DNA from: Rhizobium sp.
Lineage (GTDB): Bacteria; Pseudomonadota; Alphaproteobacteria; Rhizobiales; Rhizobiaceae
Reading direction: 5' to 3'
Assembly (NCBI GenBank): GCA_002796995.1
Contig: PEKW01000002.1
Coordinates: 877,990 to 941,989 of the forward strand
DNA: 64,000 nucleotides
Part shown: in pieces, positions 46,356 to 56,001 of the stretch
How positions within the stretch are numbered: position 1 is the first letter of the stretch
Layout: each line of letters starts with the position of its first letter
Translations under genes and position numbers: made by a program
The notes under the pieces: model-generated
What the model saw: the letters and a program-made list of their open reading frames with translations, nothing else
Told to the model about the DNA's origin: nothing
Databases searched by the model: none

Positions 46356-46664
46356 ATGGGTGAACAGAAGTCTCGTGAAGCCAGATCGCCACAGCGCGAC
46401 AAAACTCTCTCTTTGGAGCGCGATTGCCGGGACGACTATGGCGAGAACAACAAGTCGCGCCGCAAGAATATTCCACTCTTTAAGGCCCAGTCGAACCGGC
46501 GGGCACGTCATGCCGCGAAGGTCGCGATTGAAATGGTGGATGACCGGCCGGATGCGCTGGACACCCGCCTGGCGAACGCAGACTGGAAGGCCTCTCATCC
46601 GTTCAAGACAAAGCATCCGGATCGTCCCCTCGGAGAATGTCTCGAACGGCGCAAGCCTCGCTGA
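46356..46664 (+). CDS. Small charged protein (unknown)
   Basis: This 102-aa protein is highly charged and has no membrane segment: RSPQRDKTLSLERDCRDDYG, NNKSRRKNIPLFKAQSNRRA, PFKTKHPDRPLGECLERRK. Arg, Lys and Asp dominate, as in small nucleic-acid-associated or disordered rhizobial proteins. It ends 25 nt before the convergent betB stop. Coding status is supported by ORF length and even codon usage only. Confidence 0.5.
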   Translation: MGEQKSREARSPQRDKTLSLERDCRDDYGENNKSRRKNIPLFKAQSNRRARHAAKVAIEMVDDRPDALDTRLANADWKASHPFKTKHPDRPLGECLERRKPR

Positions 46665-46688
46665 TCGGTTGGCGCATCACATCGCACC

Positions 46689-48152
46689 TCAATACGGCGC
46701 CTCGCACTTGCCCATGCCGACATAGACCGTCTTCAGCTCGGTATAGTGCTCCAGCGCGGCGGCGGAATTCTCACGCCCGAAGCCGGATTGCTTCGAACCG
46801 CCGAACGGCATCTCCACCGGGCAGAGATTGTAGGTGTTGATCCACAGCGTGCCGGCTTCGAGCTCGTCGACCACGCGGTGGGCGCGGGTGATGTCGGCGG
46901 TGAAGACGCCGCCGGCCAGACCGAATTCGGTGGCGTTGGCCCGCGCGATCACGTCCGCCTCTTCCTCGAAGTCGAGCACGCACATGACCGGGCCGAAGAT
47001 CTCTTCGCGGGCGATGGTCATGTCATCGGTCACGTCGGAAAACACGGTCGGCTGGACAAAGTAACCTTCGCCCGAGACATTGTTGGGAATGCCGCCGCCG
47101 GTCAAAAGCGTGGCACCCTCGGCCTTGCCCTTGGCGATGTAGCCGAGCACCTTCTCGCGCTGCGCCCAGGAGACGAGCGGCCCCATCTGGGTCGCCTCGT
47201 CCTGCGGGTCGCCGATCAGGATCGCCTCGGTGCGTTCCTTGAGGCGGGCGAGGAACTGGTCCTTGATCCCCTTGTGCACGAAGACGCGGGTGCCGTTCGA
47301 GCAGACCTGGCCGGTCGAATAGAAATTGGCGAGCATGGCGCCCGAGATCGCGCTCTCGACATCGGCGTCGTCGAAGATGATCAGCGGCGACTTGCCGCCG
47401 AGCTCCATGGTCACGTGCTTCAGCTGGGAGGCAGCGGCGCCCGCGACCTTGCGTCCGGTCGGCACCGAGCCGGTGAGCGACACCTTGGCGACGTCGGGGT
47501 GCGAAACCAGCAGGGGGCCGGTGTCGCGGTCGCCCTGGATGACGTTGTAGACGCCCTTCGGAAGTCCCGCCTCGATCAGGATTTCGGCGATCTTCAAGGC
47601 GCCGAGCGGGGTCACTTCCGAGGGCTTGAACACCATGGCGTTTCCGGCGGCAAGGGCCGGCGCGCCCTTCCAGCAGGCGATCTGCTGCGGATAATTCCAC
47701 GCGCCGATGCCGACCACGACGCCGAGCGGCACACGCTTGGTATAGGCCCAGTCGCCGCCGAGCGGGATCTGGCTGCCGTTGAGCGCGGTCGGCGCGATGC
47801 CGCCGAAGAATTCGAAGCTGTCGGCGCCCGAGGTCGGGTCGGCGACAACAGTCTCCTGGATCGGCTTGCCGGTGTCGAGCGTTTCCAGTTCCGAAAGCGC
47901 GCGGTTGCGCGTCCGCATGATCTCGGCGGCGCGCTTGAGGATGCGGCCGCGCGCCATGGGGCTCATCGCCGCCCATTCCTTCTGCGCCCGCTTGGCCGAG
48001 GCGATCGCCTTCTCGACGATGGCCGGGGTCGCGGCATGCAGCTTGGCGATCACTTCGCCGGTGGCGGGATAGATGCTCTCGATGACGGTGCCGTCGGTAT
48101 CCTCGACATACTCCCCGTTGATGAAGTGAGAGGCTTTCGGCTGTGCGCGCAT
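46689..48152 (-). CDS. betB: Betaine aldehyde dehydrogenase
   Basis: This 487-aa NAD-dependent aldehyde dehydrogenase converts betaine aldehyde to glycine betaine. The catalytic base Glu is in [14 protein letters not shown] and the nucleophile Cys in [14 protein letters not shown]; the NAD site includes [11 protein letters not shown]. The C-terminal [20 protein letters not shown] is typical of BetB. ATG 48152 matches family length; the open frame extends 38 codons further. No betI regulator or betC sulfatase is adjacent. Confidence 0.95.
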   Translation of the reverse strand: MRAQPKASHFINGEYVEDTDGTVIESIYPATGEVIAKLHAATPAIVEKAIASAKRAQKEWAAMSPMARGRILKRAAEIMRTRNRALSELETLDTGKPIQETVVADPTSGADSFEFFGGIAPTALNGSQIPLGGDWAYTKRVPLGVVVGIGAWNYPQQIACWKGAPALAAGNAMVFKPSEVTPLGALKIAEILIEAGLPKGVYNVIQGDRDTGPLLVSHPDVAKVSLTGSVPTGRKVAGAAASQLKHVTMELGGKSPLIIFDDADVESAISGAMLANFYSTGQVCSNGTRVFVHKGIKDQFLARLKERTEAILIGDPQDEATQMGPLVSWAQREKVLGYIAKGKAEGATLLTGGGIPNNVSGEGYFVQPTVFSDVTDDMTIAREEIFGPVMCVLDFEEEADVIARANATEFGLAGGVFTADITRAHRVVDELEAGTLWINTYNLCPVEMPFGGSKQSGFGRENSAAALEHYTELKTVYVGMGKCEAPY

Positions 48153-48311
48153 GATCGACCCCGGTCTGGCAATGGCTCGGTAATTCTTCGGTGAGCCAAG
48201 CATATAAGCGGGCCTTGGGCCAGAGTCCCCTTTTACCGGGGTCACATTCCGTTCCGTTTGCGACACATCCCGGTCACTTGCAAACGCCGGCCGTCGGCAT
48301 GTGGCGATTTA

Positions 48312-48334
48312 AACATAGATTGACAATCTATCTT
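48312..48334. promoter_or_regulatory. NsrR-like operator palindrome
   Basis: Two 11-bp half sites, AACATAGATTG and its near complement CAATCTATCTT, flank a single A (48323). Read as AAGATAGATTG, the half site resembles the AAGATGYATTT half site known for NsrR in enterobacteria. It is 52 nt upstream of the truncated-haemoglobin start and heads the operon that encodes an NsrR homologue. Confidence 0.6.
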
Positions 48335-48386
48335 TTGCGGCGCAGGTTCAAGCCCACGCAACAAACGACAGCAGGCGGACAGACGG

Positions 48387-48851
48387 GTGATCGAAGAGAG
48401 CCGGATCGACAGGACCATCGTCATTGACGGCATTCCCTTGCCCGAACTCCTGGACGAGCCGATGGTGCGCGCCGTGGTTCACGGTTTCTACGACGAGATC
48501 CTGCGCGACGATCTGCTGGGTCCGGTCTTCTCGGAGGCGATAGCCGCCGAGGCCTGGCCGCGGCATCTCGAGAAGATGTGCGATTTCTGGTCGGCGACGC
48601 TTCTGCGCACATCGCGTTATGACGGCCGGCCGCTGCCGCCGCATCTGGCGATCCAGGGTCTCGACGAACGGCATTTTCGCCGCTGGCTGTCGCTGTTTCG
48701 CGCCACCGTGCGGCGGCTCTGTCCGCCCGAGGTGGCGCAGTTGTTCATGAGCAGGGCCCTGCGCATCGCCCATAGCTTCCGCCTGGCGATCGCGTTCCAT
48801 CGTGGTGAAAACGCCATCCACATTCAGCCGATCGCCGAGGACGCGCTGTGA
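48387..48851 (+). CDS. Group III truncated haemoglobin
   Basis: This 154-aa globin has a B-helix Tyr in VVHGFYDEILRDDLLGPVF and a haem-ligand His in LDERHFRRWLSLF, with the 2-over-2 fold length of truncated haemoglobins; the pattern resembles group III (HbP). Such proteins bind or detoxify NO and O2. The start is GTG 48387; no ATG is present nearby in frame. The nsrR gene follows after 31 nt, and an NsrR-like operator lies upstream. Confidence 0.85.
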   Translation: MIEESRIDRTIVIDGIPLPELLDEPMVRAVVHGFYDEILRDDLLGPVFSEAIAAEAWPRHLEKMCDFWSATLLRTSRYDGRPLPPHLAIQGLDERHFRRWLSLFRATVRRLCPPEVAQLFMSRALRIAHSFRLAIAFHRGENAIHIQPIAEDAL

Positions 48852-48882
48852 CCGGCGCTGGACGTTACCGGAGAGCCCGACC

Positions 48883-49419
48883 ATGCGTCTGACGAGTTTT
48901 TCCGACTATGCCCTGCGCATGCTGATGTTCGCCGCCTCCAGCGGCGAGAAGACATTCACGATCGAGGCGGCCTCGCGCGCCTTCGGCGTCTCGCGGACCC
49001 ATCTCAACAAGGTCGCCAACACGCTGACACGCGGCGGTTTCCTCACCGCCCTGCGCGGACGCTCGGGAGGCCTGGTCCTCGCCCGCTCCGCCGAAACGAT
49101 CCGCATCGGCGATGTCGTGCGGCTGACGGAGCCGGATTTTGCCGTCGTCGAATGTTTTGCCACGGGCAATCAGTGTGTGTTGACGCGGGCCTGCAAGCTT
49201 TCGGGCATGATGGGCGAGGCGATCGGCTCCTTCCTGTCGACGCTGGATCGCTACATGCTCGCCGACATCGTCCTCGCACCCACGGCCTTCGCCGCCATCC
49301 TGCCAGACGCACCGCCGAGGCCGCGCCGATCCTATCGCCGCAAGACGGTGGCGGTCACTGCGGCCGGTGACGCCGCGCCGCTTTCGCGGGACAGCCTGCC
49401 TGACCCATCCACGCCCTGA
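48883..49419 (+). CDS. nsrR: NsrR-like Rrf2 nitric-oxide-sensing regulator
   Basis: This 178-aa Rrf2 regulator has MRLTSFSDYALRMLMFAAS, a winged helix (AFGVSRTHLNKVANTL, RGRSGGLVLARS) and three cysteines spaced C-x6-C-x5-C (VECFATGNQCVLTRACKL) that match the iron-sulfur ligands of Neisseria-type NsrR. NO destroys the cluster and relieves repression. It should control its own operon via the upstream palindrome. The C-terminal 40 residues are basic and disordered. Confidence 0.88.
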   Translation: MRLTSFSDYALRMLMFAASSGEKTFTIEAASRAFGVSRTHLNKVANTLTRGGFLTALRGRSGGLVLARSAETIRIGDVVRLTEPDFAVVECFATGNQCVLTRACKLSGMMGEAIGSFLSTLDRYMLADIVLAPTAFAAILPDAPPRPRRSYRRKTVAVTAAGDAAPLSRDSLPDPSTP

Positions 49420-49435
49420 CCCAAGGAGAACAACC

Positions 49436-49576
49436 ATGGTCGAGACCCCGAAGAACGACGCCCCGAAGACCCTGACGGCCCAGCCGATCGACGGCGGCAG
49501 TTCGCTTTTGCCGATGCTGGTGGTCGGCCTGGTCATGGTCACCGTCGGCTATGCCGTGCTGATGATGTTCGTCTGA
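49436..49576 (+). CDS. Single-span membrane peptide downstream of nsrR
   Basis: This 46-aa peptide has a short polar N-terminus (MVETPKNDAPKTLTAQPIDG) and one hydrophobic helix (LPMLVVGLVMVTVGYAVLMM). AGGAG lies 8 nt upstream of ATG 49436. It begins 16 nt after nsrR and is probably in the same operon, which suggests a role in the nitrosative-stress response or respiratory chain; not proven. Confidence 0.65.
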   Translation: MVETPKNDAPKTLTAQPIDGGSSLLPMLVVGLVMVTVGYAVLMMFV

Positions 49577-49658
49577 GAGCAGCGTTCAGCAGCTTGGTCC
49601 TCCTGGCCCATACGGACAGCCGCGGGCGCCGCGGCGGTCACGGCCGCGCCTCCGGTGC

Positions 49659-51566
49659 ATGACACACAACCTTCATCAAACCTTCACACTGCAGAAAGGT
49701 TTTCTTGACGAATTGCAAGGCAACCTCGCCGGCATAAAAAACAATGGATTTTGGAGAAAGATCATGGTTCCGGGCGCCGCGGTGGAGACGGGCATCTTGC
49801 GCCGCTTTGCCAATGACCAGTTGCTGACCCTCGCCAAGCTCGTCGTCGAAAATGCCCTGCAGCCGATCGTCGAGGTCGGCACCGGCGCCGTGTTCGGCTA
49901 TGAGAGCCTGATGCGCGGTCACGACCGGATCGGTTTCGACAGTCCCCTCGATCTGCTCGACCAGGCCGCCGCCGCCGGCCATCTGATGGCGCTGGAGCAG
50001 ATGGTGGCGAGCCGGGCGCTCGCCAAGTTCGCGACCCTGCCCAATTTTTCCGACACGACGCTCTTTCTCAATCTCGACGTCCGCCTGATCGCCCGCGGCG
50101 ACGAGCTGATCGACAGCGTGCTGCAGCACCTGCGCCAGGCCAATATTCCGCCCTCGTCGATCTGCTTCGAGCTGTCGGAGCGCTTCGACAACACCAGCGT
50201 GCCGGAATTTGCCGGCCTCGTGGCGCGGCTGCGGAAATCCGGCTTCAAGCTCGCGATCGACGATTTCGGCGTCGGCCACGGCGAGATGAAGCTGCTGTGC
50301 GACTATCCGCTCGACTATGTGAAGATCGACCGCCATTTCATCGCCGGTCTCGACGGCAATCCGCGCAAGCGCCACCTGGTCAAGAACATCGTCAACTTCT
50401 GCCATGTGCTCGGCGTTCGGGTGATTGCCGAGGGCATCGAGACCGAGGCCGAATTCATCGCCTGCCGCGAATTCGGCGTCGACCTCGTGCAGGGCTGGTT
50501 CATCGCCCGCCCGACCACGCTGATGAACGAGCTGAAGCCCTCCTTTCCGCATCTGCAGGAGATCGGCAAGGTGCGCCGCAGCGCCCAGTCGCTCGACGAG
50601 ATCCTCATCCGCCGGCAGATCGAGCACATGCCGACCGTGTTCGAGCACGAGAGCATCGACAGCGTCTTCGATCTCTTCCGCCGCAATCCGCGCCAGTCCT
50701 TCTTCCCCGTGCTCAACGCCAATGGCGAGCCGCGCGGCATCATCAACGAGTTCCATCTGAAGGAATTCATCTACCAGCCCTTCGGCCGCGACCTGTTGAA
50801 GAACAAGGTCTACGAGCGGTCGATCTCGCATTTCGTCGAGCGTGCGCCGATCGTCGGCCTCGACGCCGATGCAGAACGGCTGATGTCGATCTTCGCCAAC
50901 ATGGACGGTTCCGACTGCGTGATCCTGACCGAGAACATGCGCTATGCCGGCGTCGTCTCGGCCGCCTCGCTGATCCGCATCATCAACGAGAAACAGCTGA
51001 AGACCGCGCAGGACCAGAACCCGCTGACCGGGCTGCCCGGCAACCGCGCCATTCGCGACCTCATGCAGGATTTCGCCCGCGACGGCGATGATACCCGCTT
51101 CTTCTGCTATTGCGACTTCGACCACTTCAAGCCGTTCAACGACCATTACGGCTTCCAGAGCGGTGACCACGCCATCTCGCTGTTCGCCGCCCTGCTCAGG
51201 CGCTATTTCTTCGCCGAGGGCGATTTCCTCGGCCATGTCGGTGGTGACGATTTCTTCATCGGTCTGCGCGACTGGACGCGCGGCGAACTGACCGAAATCC
51301 TCGACCGCCTTCTGTCCGATTTCCACGACGACGTGGTCGAGCTCTATTCCGAGGACGATCGCGCGCTGGGCCGCATCCAGGGCCAGGATCGCCACGGCCG
51401 CGACCGTGAATTCCCGCTGATGCGCTGCTCGATCGGCGTGCTGGAACTGCCGCAGGGCCTGGTGATCGACGACGTCAATCGGGTGTCGTCGGAGATCGCC
51501 GAGCTGAAGAAGAAGGCGAAGAGCAGCGACAGCGGCCTGGTGATCGACCTCTATTCGGGGCGCTAG
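49659..51566 (+). CDS. EAL-CBS-GGDEF c-di-GMP signalling protein
   Basis: This 635-aa protein has an EAL phosphodiesterase domain first (about 60-310) with ESL in place of EAL (GYESLMRG), the metal and catalytic residues in NLDVRL, CFELSER, AIDDFGVG, VKIDRHF, AEGIETEAEF and QGWFIARP, so hydrolysis is expected. A middle region (about 320-450) resembles a CBS-domain pair. The C-terminal GGDEF domain has GGDDF, a degenerate signature, so cyclase activity is doubtful and it may serve as a GTP-binding regulator. No transmembrane segment is obvious. Confidence 0.88.
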   Translation: MTHNLHQTFTLQKGFLDELQGNLAGIKNNGFWRKIMVPGAAVETGILRRFANDQLLTLAKLVVENALQPIVEVGTGAVFGYESLMRGHDRIGFDSPLDLLDQAAAAGHLMALEQMVASRALAKFATLPNFSDTTLFLNLDVRLIARGDELIDSVLQHLRQANIPPSSICFELSERFDNTSVPEFAGLVARLRKSGFKLAIDDFGVGHGEMKLLCDYPLDYVKIDRHFIAGLDGNPRKRHLVKNIVNFCHVLGVRVIAEGIETEAEFIACREFGVDLVQGWFIARPTTLMNELKPSFPHLQEIGKVRRSAQSLDEILIRRQIEHMPTVFEHESIDSVFDLFRRNPRQSFFPVLNANGEPRGIINEFHLKEFIYQPFGRDLLKNKVYERSISHFVERAPIVGLDADAERLMSIFANMDGSDCVILTENMRYAGVVSAASLIRIINEKQLKTAQDQNPLTGLPGNRAIRDLMQDFARDGDDTRFFCYCDFDHFKPFNDHYGFQSGDHAISLFAALLRRYFFAEGDFLGHVGGDDFFIGLRDWTRGELTEILDRLLSDFHDDVVELYSEDDRALGRIQGQDRHGRDREFPLMRCSIGVLELPQGLVIDDVNRVSSEIAELKKKAKSSDSGLVIDLYSGR

Positions 51567-51678
51567 GGGCACTGCCTCAAAGCGCCGCAAAAGGCCACCG
51601 CGTCAATGAGCCTCCTTTCCAGATCGCGGGCCATGCCCTATGTCGGAAGCCTCCGACGCGAGTGATAGGAGTTCCGCC

Positions 51679-52680
51679 ATGCCGCTTCCCGCCTCCATGC
51701 GTTTCGTCGACCTGCCGTCCTTCGGTGCGGCCGAGGTCATGACCCTTGCCACCGGTCCGCTGCCTTTGCCGAGGCCCGGCGAGATCCTGGTCCGGGTCGA
51801 AGCCGCCGGCGTCAACCGCCCGGATGTCGCCCAGCGCCAGGGCACCTATCCGCCGCCGAAGGATGCAAGCCCCGTGCTCGGGCTGGAGATTGCCGGCGAG
51901 GTGGTGGCGCTCGGCGAGGGCGTCACCGAATTCGCCATCGGCGACAAGGTCTGCGCGCTCGCCAATGGCGGCGGCTATGCCGAATACTGCGTGGTTCCGG
52001 CCGGCCAGGCGCTGCCCTGGCCGAACGGTTTTGACGCGGTGAAGGCCGCGGCCCTGCCGGAAACCTTTTTCACCGTCTGGGCCAATCTCTTCCAGATGGC
52101 GGGGCTCACCGAAGGCGAGACTGTGCTGATCCACGGCGGCACGTCGGGCATCGGCACCACCGCGATCCAACTGGCCAAGGCCTTCGGTGCCGACGTCTTC
52201 GCCACCGCAGGCTCGGACGATAAGTGCAGGGCCTGCGTCGATCTCGGCGCCAGGCGCGCGATCAACTACAAGACCGAGGATTTCGTCGAAGTCATCAAGG
52301 CCGAGACGGATCGGCGTGGCGTGGATGCCGTGCTCGACATGATCGGCGCCGCCTATTTCCAGAAGAACCTCTCCTGCCTCGCCAAGGACGGCTGCCTGTC
52401 GATCATCGCCTTCCTCGGCGGCGCCGTCGCCGACAAGGTCGATCTCTCGCCCATCATGGTCAAGCGCCTGACCGTCACCGGCTCCACCATGCGCCCGCGC
52501 ACCGCCGAGGAGAAACGCGGCATCCGCGACGAACTCGTCGCCGAGGTCTGGCCCCTGCTCGAAGCCGGCACCGTCGCCCCCGTCATCCACACCGTCCTGC
52601 CCTTCGACGACGTCGTCGAGGCGCATCGGCTGATGGAGAGCTCGCAGCATATCGGTAAGATCGTGATGACCTTGGGGTGA
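51679..52680 (+). CDS. NAD(P)H quinone oxidoreductase (PIG3-like zeta-crystallin)
   Basis: This 333-aa zinc-free medium-chain dehydrogenase has [34 protein letters not shown] and the NADPH-binding loop [17 protein letters not shown]. Relatives (PIG3/TIGR02824) reduce quinones and other electrophiles. ATG 51679 is preceded by AGGAG. It is convergent with nothing and follows the c-di-GMP gene on the same strand. Confidence 0.88.
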   Translation: MPLPASMRFVDLPSFGAAEVMTLATGPLPLPRPGEILVRVEAAGVNRPDVAQRQGTYPPPKDASPVLGLEIAGEVVALGEGVTEFAIGDKVCALANGGGYAEYCVVPAGQALPWPNGFDAVKAAALPETFFTVWANLFQMAGLTEGETVLIHGGTSGIGTTAIQLAKAFGADVFATAGSDDKCRACVDLGARRAINYKTEDFVEVIKAETDRRGVDAVLDMIGAAYFQKNLSCLAKDGCLSIIAFLGGAVADKVDLSPIMVKRLTVTGSTMRPRTAEEKRGIRDELVAEVWPLLEAGTVAPVIHTVLPFDDVVEAHRLMESSQHIGKIVMTLG

Positions 52681-52787
52681 GGGCGGGGAGACTCCCCGGC
52701 GCGGTCGCACTATAACGGACCCTGTACGTCTTCCGTTGGGGGCCGCATTGCTGTGGTCACGAAGTGTCAACTGGTAAACCGGTGCCG

Positions 52788-53561
52788 ATGTCTGCGATAC
52801 GAAAAGGGAAATCGACAAGCCTGCCGGCCCCGTATCTGAAGCGCCTTTGGGTGCGGGAGGATGCTCGGTTGGGCGAGAAGTATCCGTTCGACCTGCCCTG
52901 GCTCGACCAGGATTTTGCTGTCGATTTCGCGACACCGGTGACGATCATCGTGGGTGAGAACGGCACCGGAAAATCCACCCTCATCGAGGCCGTGGCTGCG
53001 TTGTGCGGCTATGACGAGGCCGGGGGCGGCAAGGGTTACAGGCCGGTGGACCACTCCCGTGCGCTGGACCGCAGCGGAGCCCTGCTTGCCGGCGCGCTGC
53101 GTGCGGCCTGGTTGCCGAAGGTGACGGCCGGCTGGTTCTTTCGCGCCGAATCCTTCTTCTCCGTGGCGCGCTTTCTCGACGAAGCGGCCCGCGACGCCAA
53201 TGCTGCGCCGCCCGACTTCTTGTCCTTTAGCCATGGCGAAGGCTTCGTGCGTTTTTTTGAAGAGCGCATGAGCAAGCAGGGAATATACTTCCTCGACGAA
53301 CCGGAAAGCGCGCTTTCCCCGAAGCGCCAGCTGGAACTGCTGCGCCTTCTCCATGAGATTCAGGGATCGGCCAATGCGCAGGTCATGATGGCGACGCATT
53401 CGCCCATCCTCATGGCGGTCCCCGGTGCCCGGCTGCTGGAAATTACCCGCGCCGGCATTGCGGACATCGAGCTGCGCGATACGCGGCATTTCAAGCTCTA
53501 CAAGGACTTCACCAGCGACCCGGACGATTTTGTCGACCGTGCGCTGCGCGACGTGATTTGA
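52788..53561 (+). CDS. AAA-family ATPase (ABC-like, orphan)
   Basis: This 257-aa ATPase has Walker A GENGTGKST (56-64), a signature-like SFSHGEGF and Walker B IYFLDEPESALSP, followed by ATHSPILMA with the switch His. The pattern fits the AAA_21/AAA_15-type single-domain ATPases of the OLD/Rad50/RecF superfamily that are common in stress or defence modules. No partner gene is adjacent. GTG 52764 is an alternative start; neither has a clear ribosome-binding site. Confidence 0.78.
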   Translation: MSAIRKGKSTSLPAPYLKRLWVREDARLGEKYPFDLPWLDQDFAVDFATPVTIIVGENGTGKSTLIEAVAALCGYDEAGGGKGYRPVDHSRALDRSGALLAGALRAAWLPKVTAGWFFRAESFFSVARFLDEAARDANAAPPDFLSFSHGEGFVRFFEERMSKQGIYFLDEPESALSPKRQLELLRLLHEIQGSANAQVMMATHSPILMAVPGARLLEITRAGIADIELRDTRHFKLYKDFTSDPDDFVDRALRDVI

Positions 53562-53661
53562 ACGCCAGAGGAGCGCGCCGAGGGCACGGTCCTATGCCGC
53601 CAAGCGGCCAACGCTGCGCCGGTAGCGCTTGGTTACATTCTGCCGCCAGTTCGCATTTTCT

Positions 53662-53894
53662 GCCCCTCACCCTGACCCGACCGGGGTCGAGCTGCGTGTC
53701 TCGACCCGTCCTTCGGACCGCCGTAAACGGGGAGAGGGGACGGTCACCGCCGTGCCCCTTGTTCCTTCTCCCCGTAAGCGGGGGTGAGGAATGGTCGGCG
53801 CAGCCGACGAAACGATCCAGTGAATCGTTTCGAATGACGAACGCCTTGAGCCCCGGCGAAGGGCCGGCAGAGATGCCGGCAGGCGGATGAGGGG
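53662..53894. repeat. RIME-like mosaic repeat 3
   Basis: This 233-nt element fills most of the 433-nt gap between the ATPase and the second GT41 gene. It has outer blocks GCCCCTCACCCTGACC and GGCGGATGAGGGG, inner GGGGAGAGGGGACGG and CCTTCTCCCCGTAAGC, plus an extra block (53806-53870) absent from the copies at 57315 and 58902. A shared insert GACCGGGGTCGAGC near the left end ties it to the copy at 57315. Confidence 0.8.
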
Positions 53895-53994
53895 TAGCCG
53901 CTCCAAACGCAGCGCTGCCCACCCCCATCCCCTGCGCCAGTTTCGTGCAACCGTCGGTCCGTAAGCCTGCCGGCGACGGATGGAGGCGAAAGCC

Positions 53995-55926
53995 ATGAAG
54001 AAGAGCTTTGAGCAGGCGCTGAAGGAATATCAGGCCGGGCGGCTGCCCGCGGCGCTGAAATTCGCCGAAAGGGCCGTGGCCGAAGGCGGCGCCGGCCATC
54101 CCGGCCTGCTGGCGCTGATCGGCAATATCCAGTTCAAGTCCGGCAATCGCACCGCCGCCGCCGAGGCCTTTGCCCGCGCGGCGGAGAAGGCCGACGACAA
54201 GGCGGCCGCCGGTTATCTGAAGCTTGCCGTGACGCTCGCCCAGGCGGCCGGCCTGACCGATCTGCTGCTTGCCGTCGGCGTCCGGGCTGTGAAGCTCAAC
54301 CCCGCAGAACCGGAACTGGCCTTCACCGTCGCCAGCGCCTTCTTCACCCGCGGCCGCTGGGGCGACATGGATCCGATGCTGGAACGGCTCGACCGCGACA
54401 ACGACCGCCACATGGCGCTGATCGTCAATCATCACCGGCTGATGAGCCGGTTCGACGCGCTCTATGCCGAACTCGACCGGGCGCTCGCCAACCGCCCCGA
54501 CGACCTGTTCCTCAATGTCTCTAAATTCGCCGTCGCCCGCGAGGTTCTCGATTTCCCCACCATCGAGCGCCACGAGGCACTGATGCGCCAGCCGGACGCG
54601 CCCTTTGCCGCCGGCCTGATGGCGCGCGAGCCGGCGCTTGGCCGCATCCTGTGGTGCGACGACGAGGCGCTCAACGCCCGCCCGAGCCAGGAAGCGTCGA
54701 GCTATGCCGCGACCCTGCCGTCGGCCACCGGCCGCACCCGCCGGGCCTTCTCCCCAGCCGGCGAAAAGATCCGCATCGGTTACCTCTCCAACGATTTCCA
54801 CGGCCATGCGACGATGACGCTGTTCCTCGAGGCCATGGCCGCGCACGACCTGGAGCGGTTCGACGTCACCCTGTTCTGCTATACCGAGCGCCATTCCGCC
54901 GCCCAGCAGGCCGCCTGGCCGGAGCACCTTCGCGCCCGGATCGTTCCGGTCGGTCACCTCTCAGACGAGGCGGCGGCGGCCCTGATCTCCGAACGCCGGA
55001 CAGACATCCTGGTCGACCTCAAGGGCCACACGATGGGGGCCCGTCTCGGCATCGTCAATCTCTCCGACGCCCCATTGAAGGTCACCTATCTCGGCTTCCC
55101 CGGCTCCGTCACCGGCGTCGACCTCGATTATGCGATCACCGATCCGATCATCACCCCCGACAGCTCCAAACCCTTCTATGCGGAAGAGCTCTGCCGCCTG
55201 CCGGAGACCTACCAGGCCAACAACTGGCGCACCCGCCCGCGGCCGCAGCCGATGGAGCGGGCCGATGCCGGCCTGCCGGAGGACGCCTTCGTCTTCGCCT
55301 CGTTCAACGCCAGCTACAAGATCACGCCGTCCACGCTGTCGCTCTGGGTCGCGGTGCTGTCCGCCGTGCCGGGCTCGCTCCTGTGGATCCTCTGCCGCTC
55401 GCCCGAGGCGAAGCGCAACTTCACCGCCGCCATGCAGGCCCGCGGCATCGATCCGGCGCGCCTGATCTTTGCCGAGAACCGGCCCTATGCCGAGCATGTC
55501 AGCCGCATCCCGCTCGCCGACCTCGCGCTCGACACCCGGCCGTGGAACGGCCATACGACCACCTCCGACATGCTGTGGGCGGGCCTGCCGGTCCTCTGCA
55601 CTCGCGGCAGGACCTTCGCCAGCCGGGTATCGGCCAGCCTTCTGACCGCGATCGGCCTGCCGGAGCTGATTGCCGAGAGCGACCGCGACTTCGTCGACAA
55701 GGCGGTGATGCTGGCCCGCGACCCTTACGCGCTGACCGTCCTCAGGTCGCGCCTCGACGAGGCCCGCTTCACCGCGCCGCTGTTCGACAACGAGCGCTTC
55801 TGCCGCCATCTGGAGCGCGCATACGACGCCATGGCCGCGCGGGCGAGGGCGGGTCTGCCGCCCGACCATCTCGACGTCGAGGCGCTGCCGCCGCGCACCG
55901 CCCCTTTCTCCAGCGAAGCGTTCTGA
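53995..55926 (+). CDS. TPR-GT41 (SPINDLY/OGT-like) O-linked glycosyltransferase, paralogue 2
   Basis: This 643-aa protein has N-terminal TPR-like helices (KSFEQALKEYQAGRLPAALK) to about residue 240 and a C-terminal GT41 domain: IGYLSNDFHGHATMTLF, VDLKGHTMGARLGIVNL, YAITDPIITPDSSKPFY, TRPWNGHTTTSDMLWAGLP. It shares these blocks with the gene at 1071-2927. ATG 53995 is chosen because GGAGGCGAAAG precedes it; ATG 53980 would lie upstream of that site. Nucleotide sugar and target protein are unknown. Confidence 0.88.
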   Translation: MKKSFEQALKEYQAGRLPAALKFAERAVAEGGAGHPGLLALIGNIQFKSGNRTAAAEAFARAAEKADDKAAAGYLKLAVTLAQAAGLTDLLLAVGVRAVKLNPAEPELAFTVASAFFTRGRWGDMDPMLERLDRDNDRHMALIVNHHRLMSRFDALYAELDRALANRPDDLFLNVSKFAVAREVLDFPTIERHEALMRQPDAPFAAGLMAREPALGRILWCDDEALNARPSQEASSYAATLPSATGRTRRAFSPAGEKIRIGYLSNDFHGHATMTLFLEAMAAHDLERFDVTLFCYTERHSAAQQAAWPEHLRARIVPVGHLSDEAAAALISERRTDILVDLKGHTMGARLGIVNLSDAPLKVTYLGFPGSVTGVDLDYAITDPIITPDSSKPFYAEELCRLPETYQANNWRTRPRPQPMERADAGLPEDAFVFASFNASYKITPSTLSLWVAVLSAVPGSLLWILCRSPEAKRNFTAAMQARGIDPARLIFAENRPYAEHVSRIPLADLALDTRPWNGHTTTSDMLWAGLPVLCTRGRTFASRVSASLLTAIGLPELIAESDRDFVDKAVMLARDPYALTVLRSRLDEARFTAPLFDNERFCRHLERAYDAMAARARAGLPPDHLDVEALPPRTAPFSSEAF

Positions 55927-56001
55927 TCGACACCCCTTGAAACCATGGTCCCCGACGCCCATCTCCCGTTCAGTGTTAACGAACGAAAGGGAGGTGATCG
56001 A

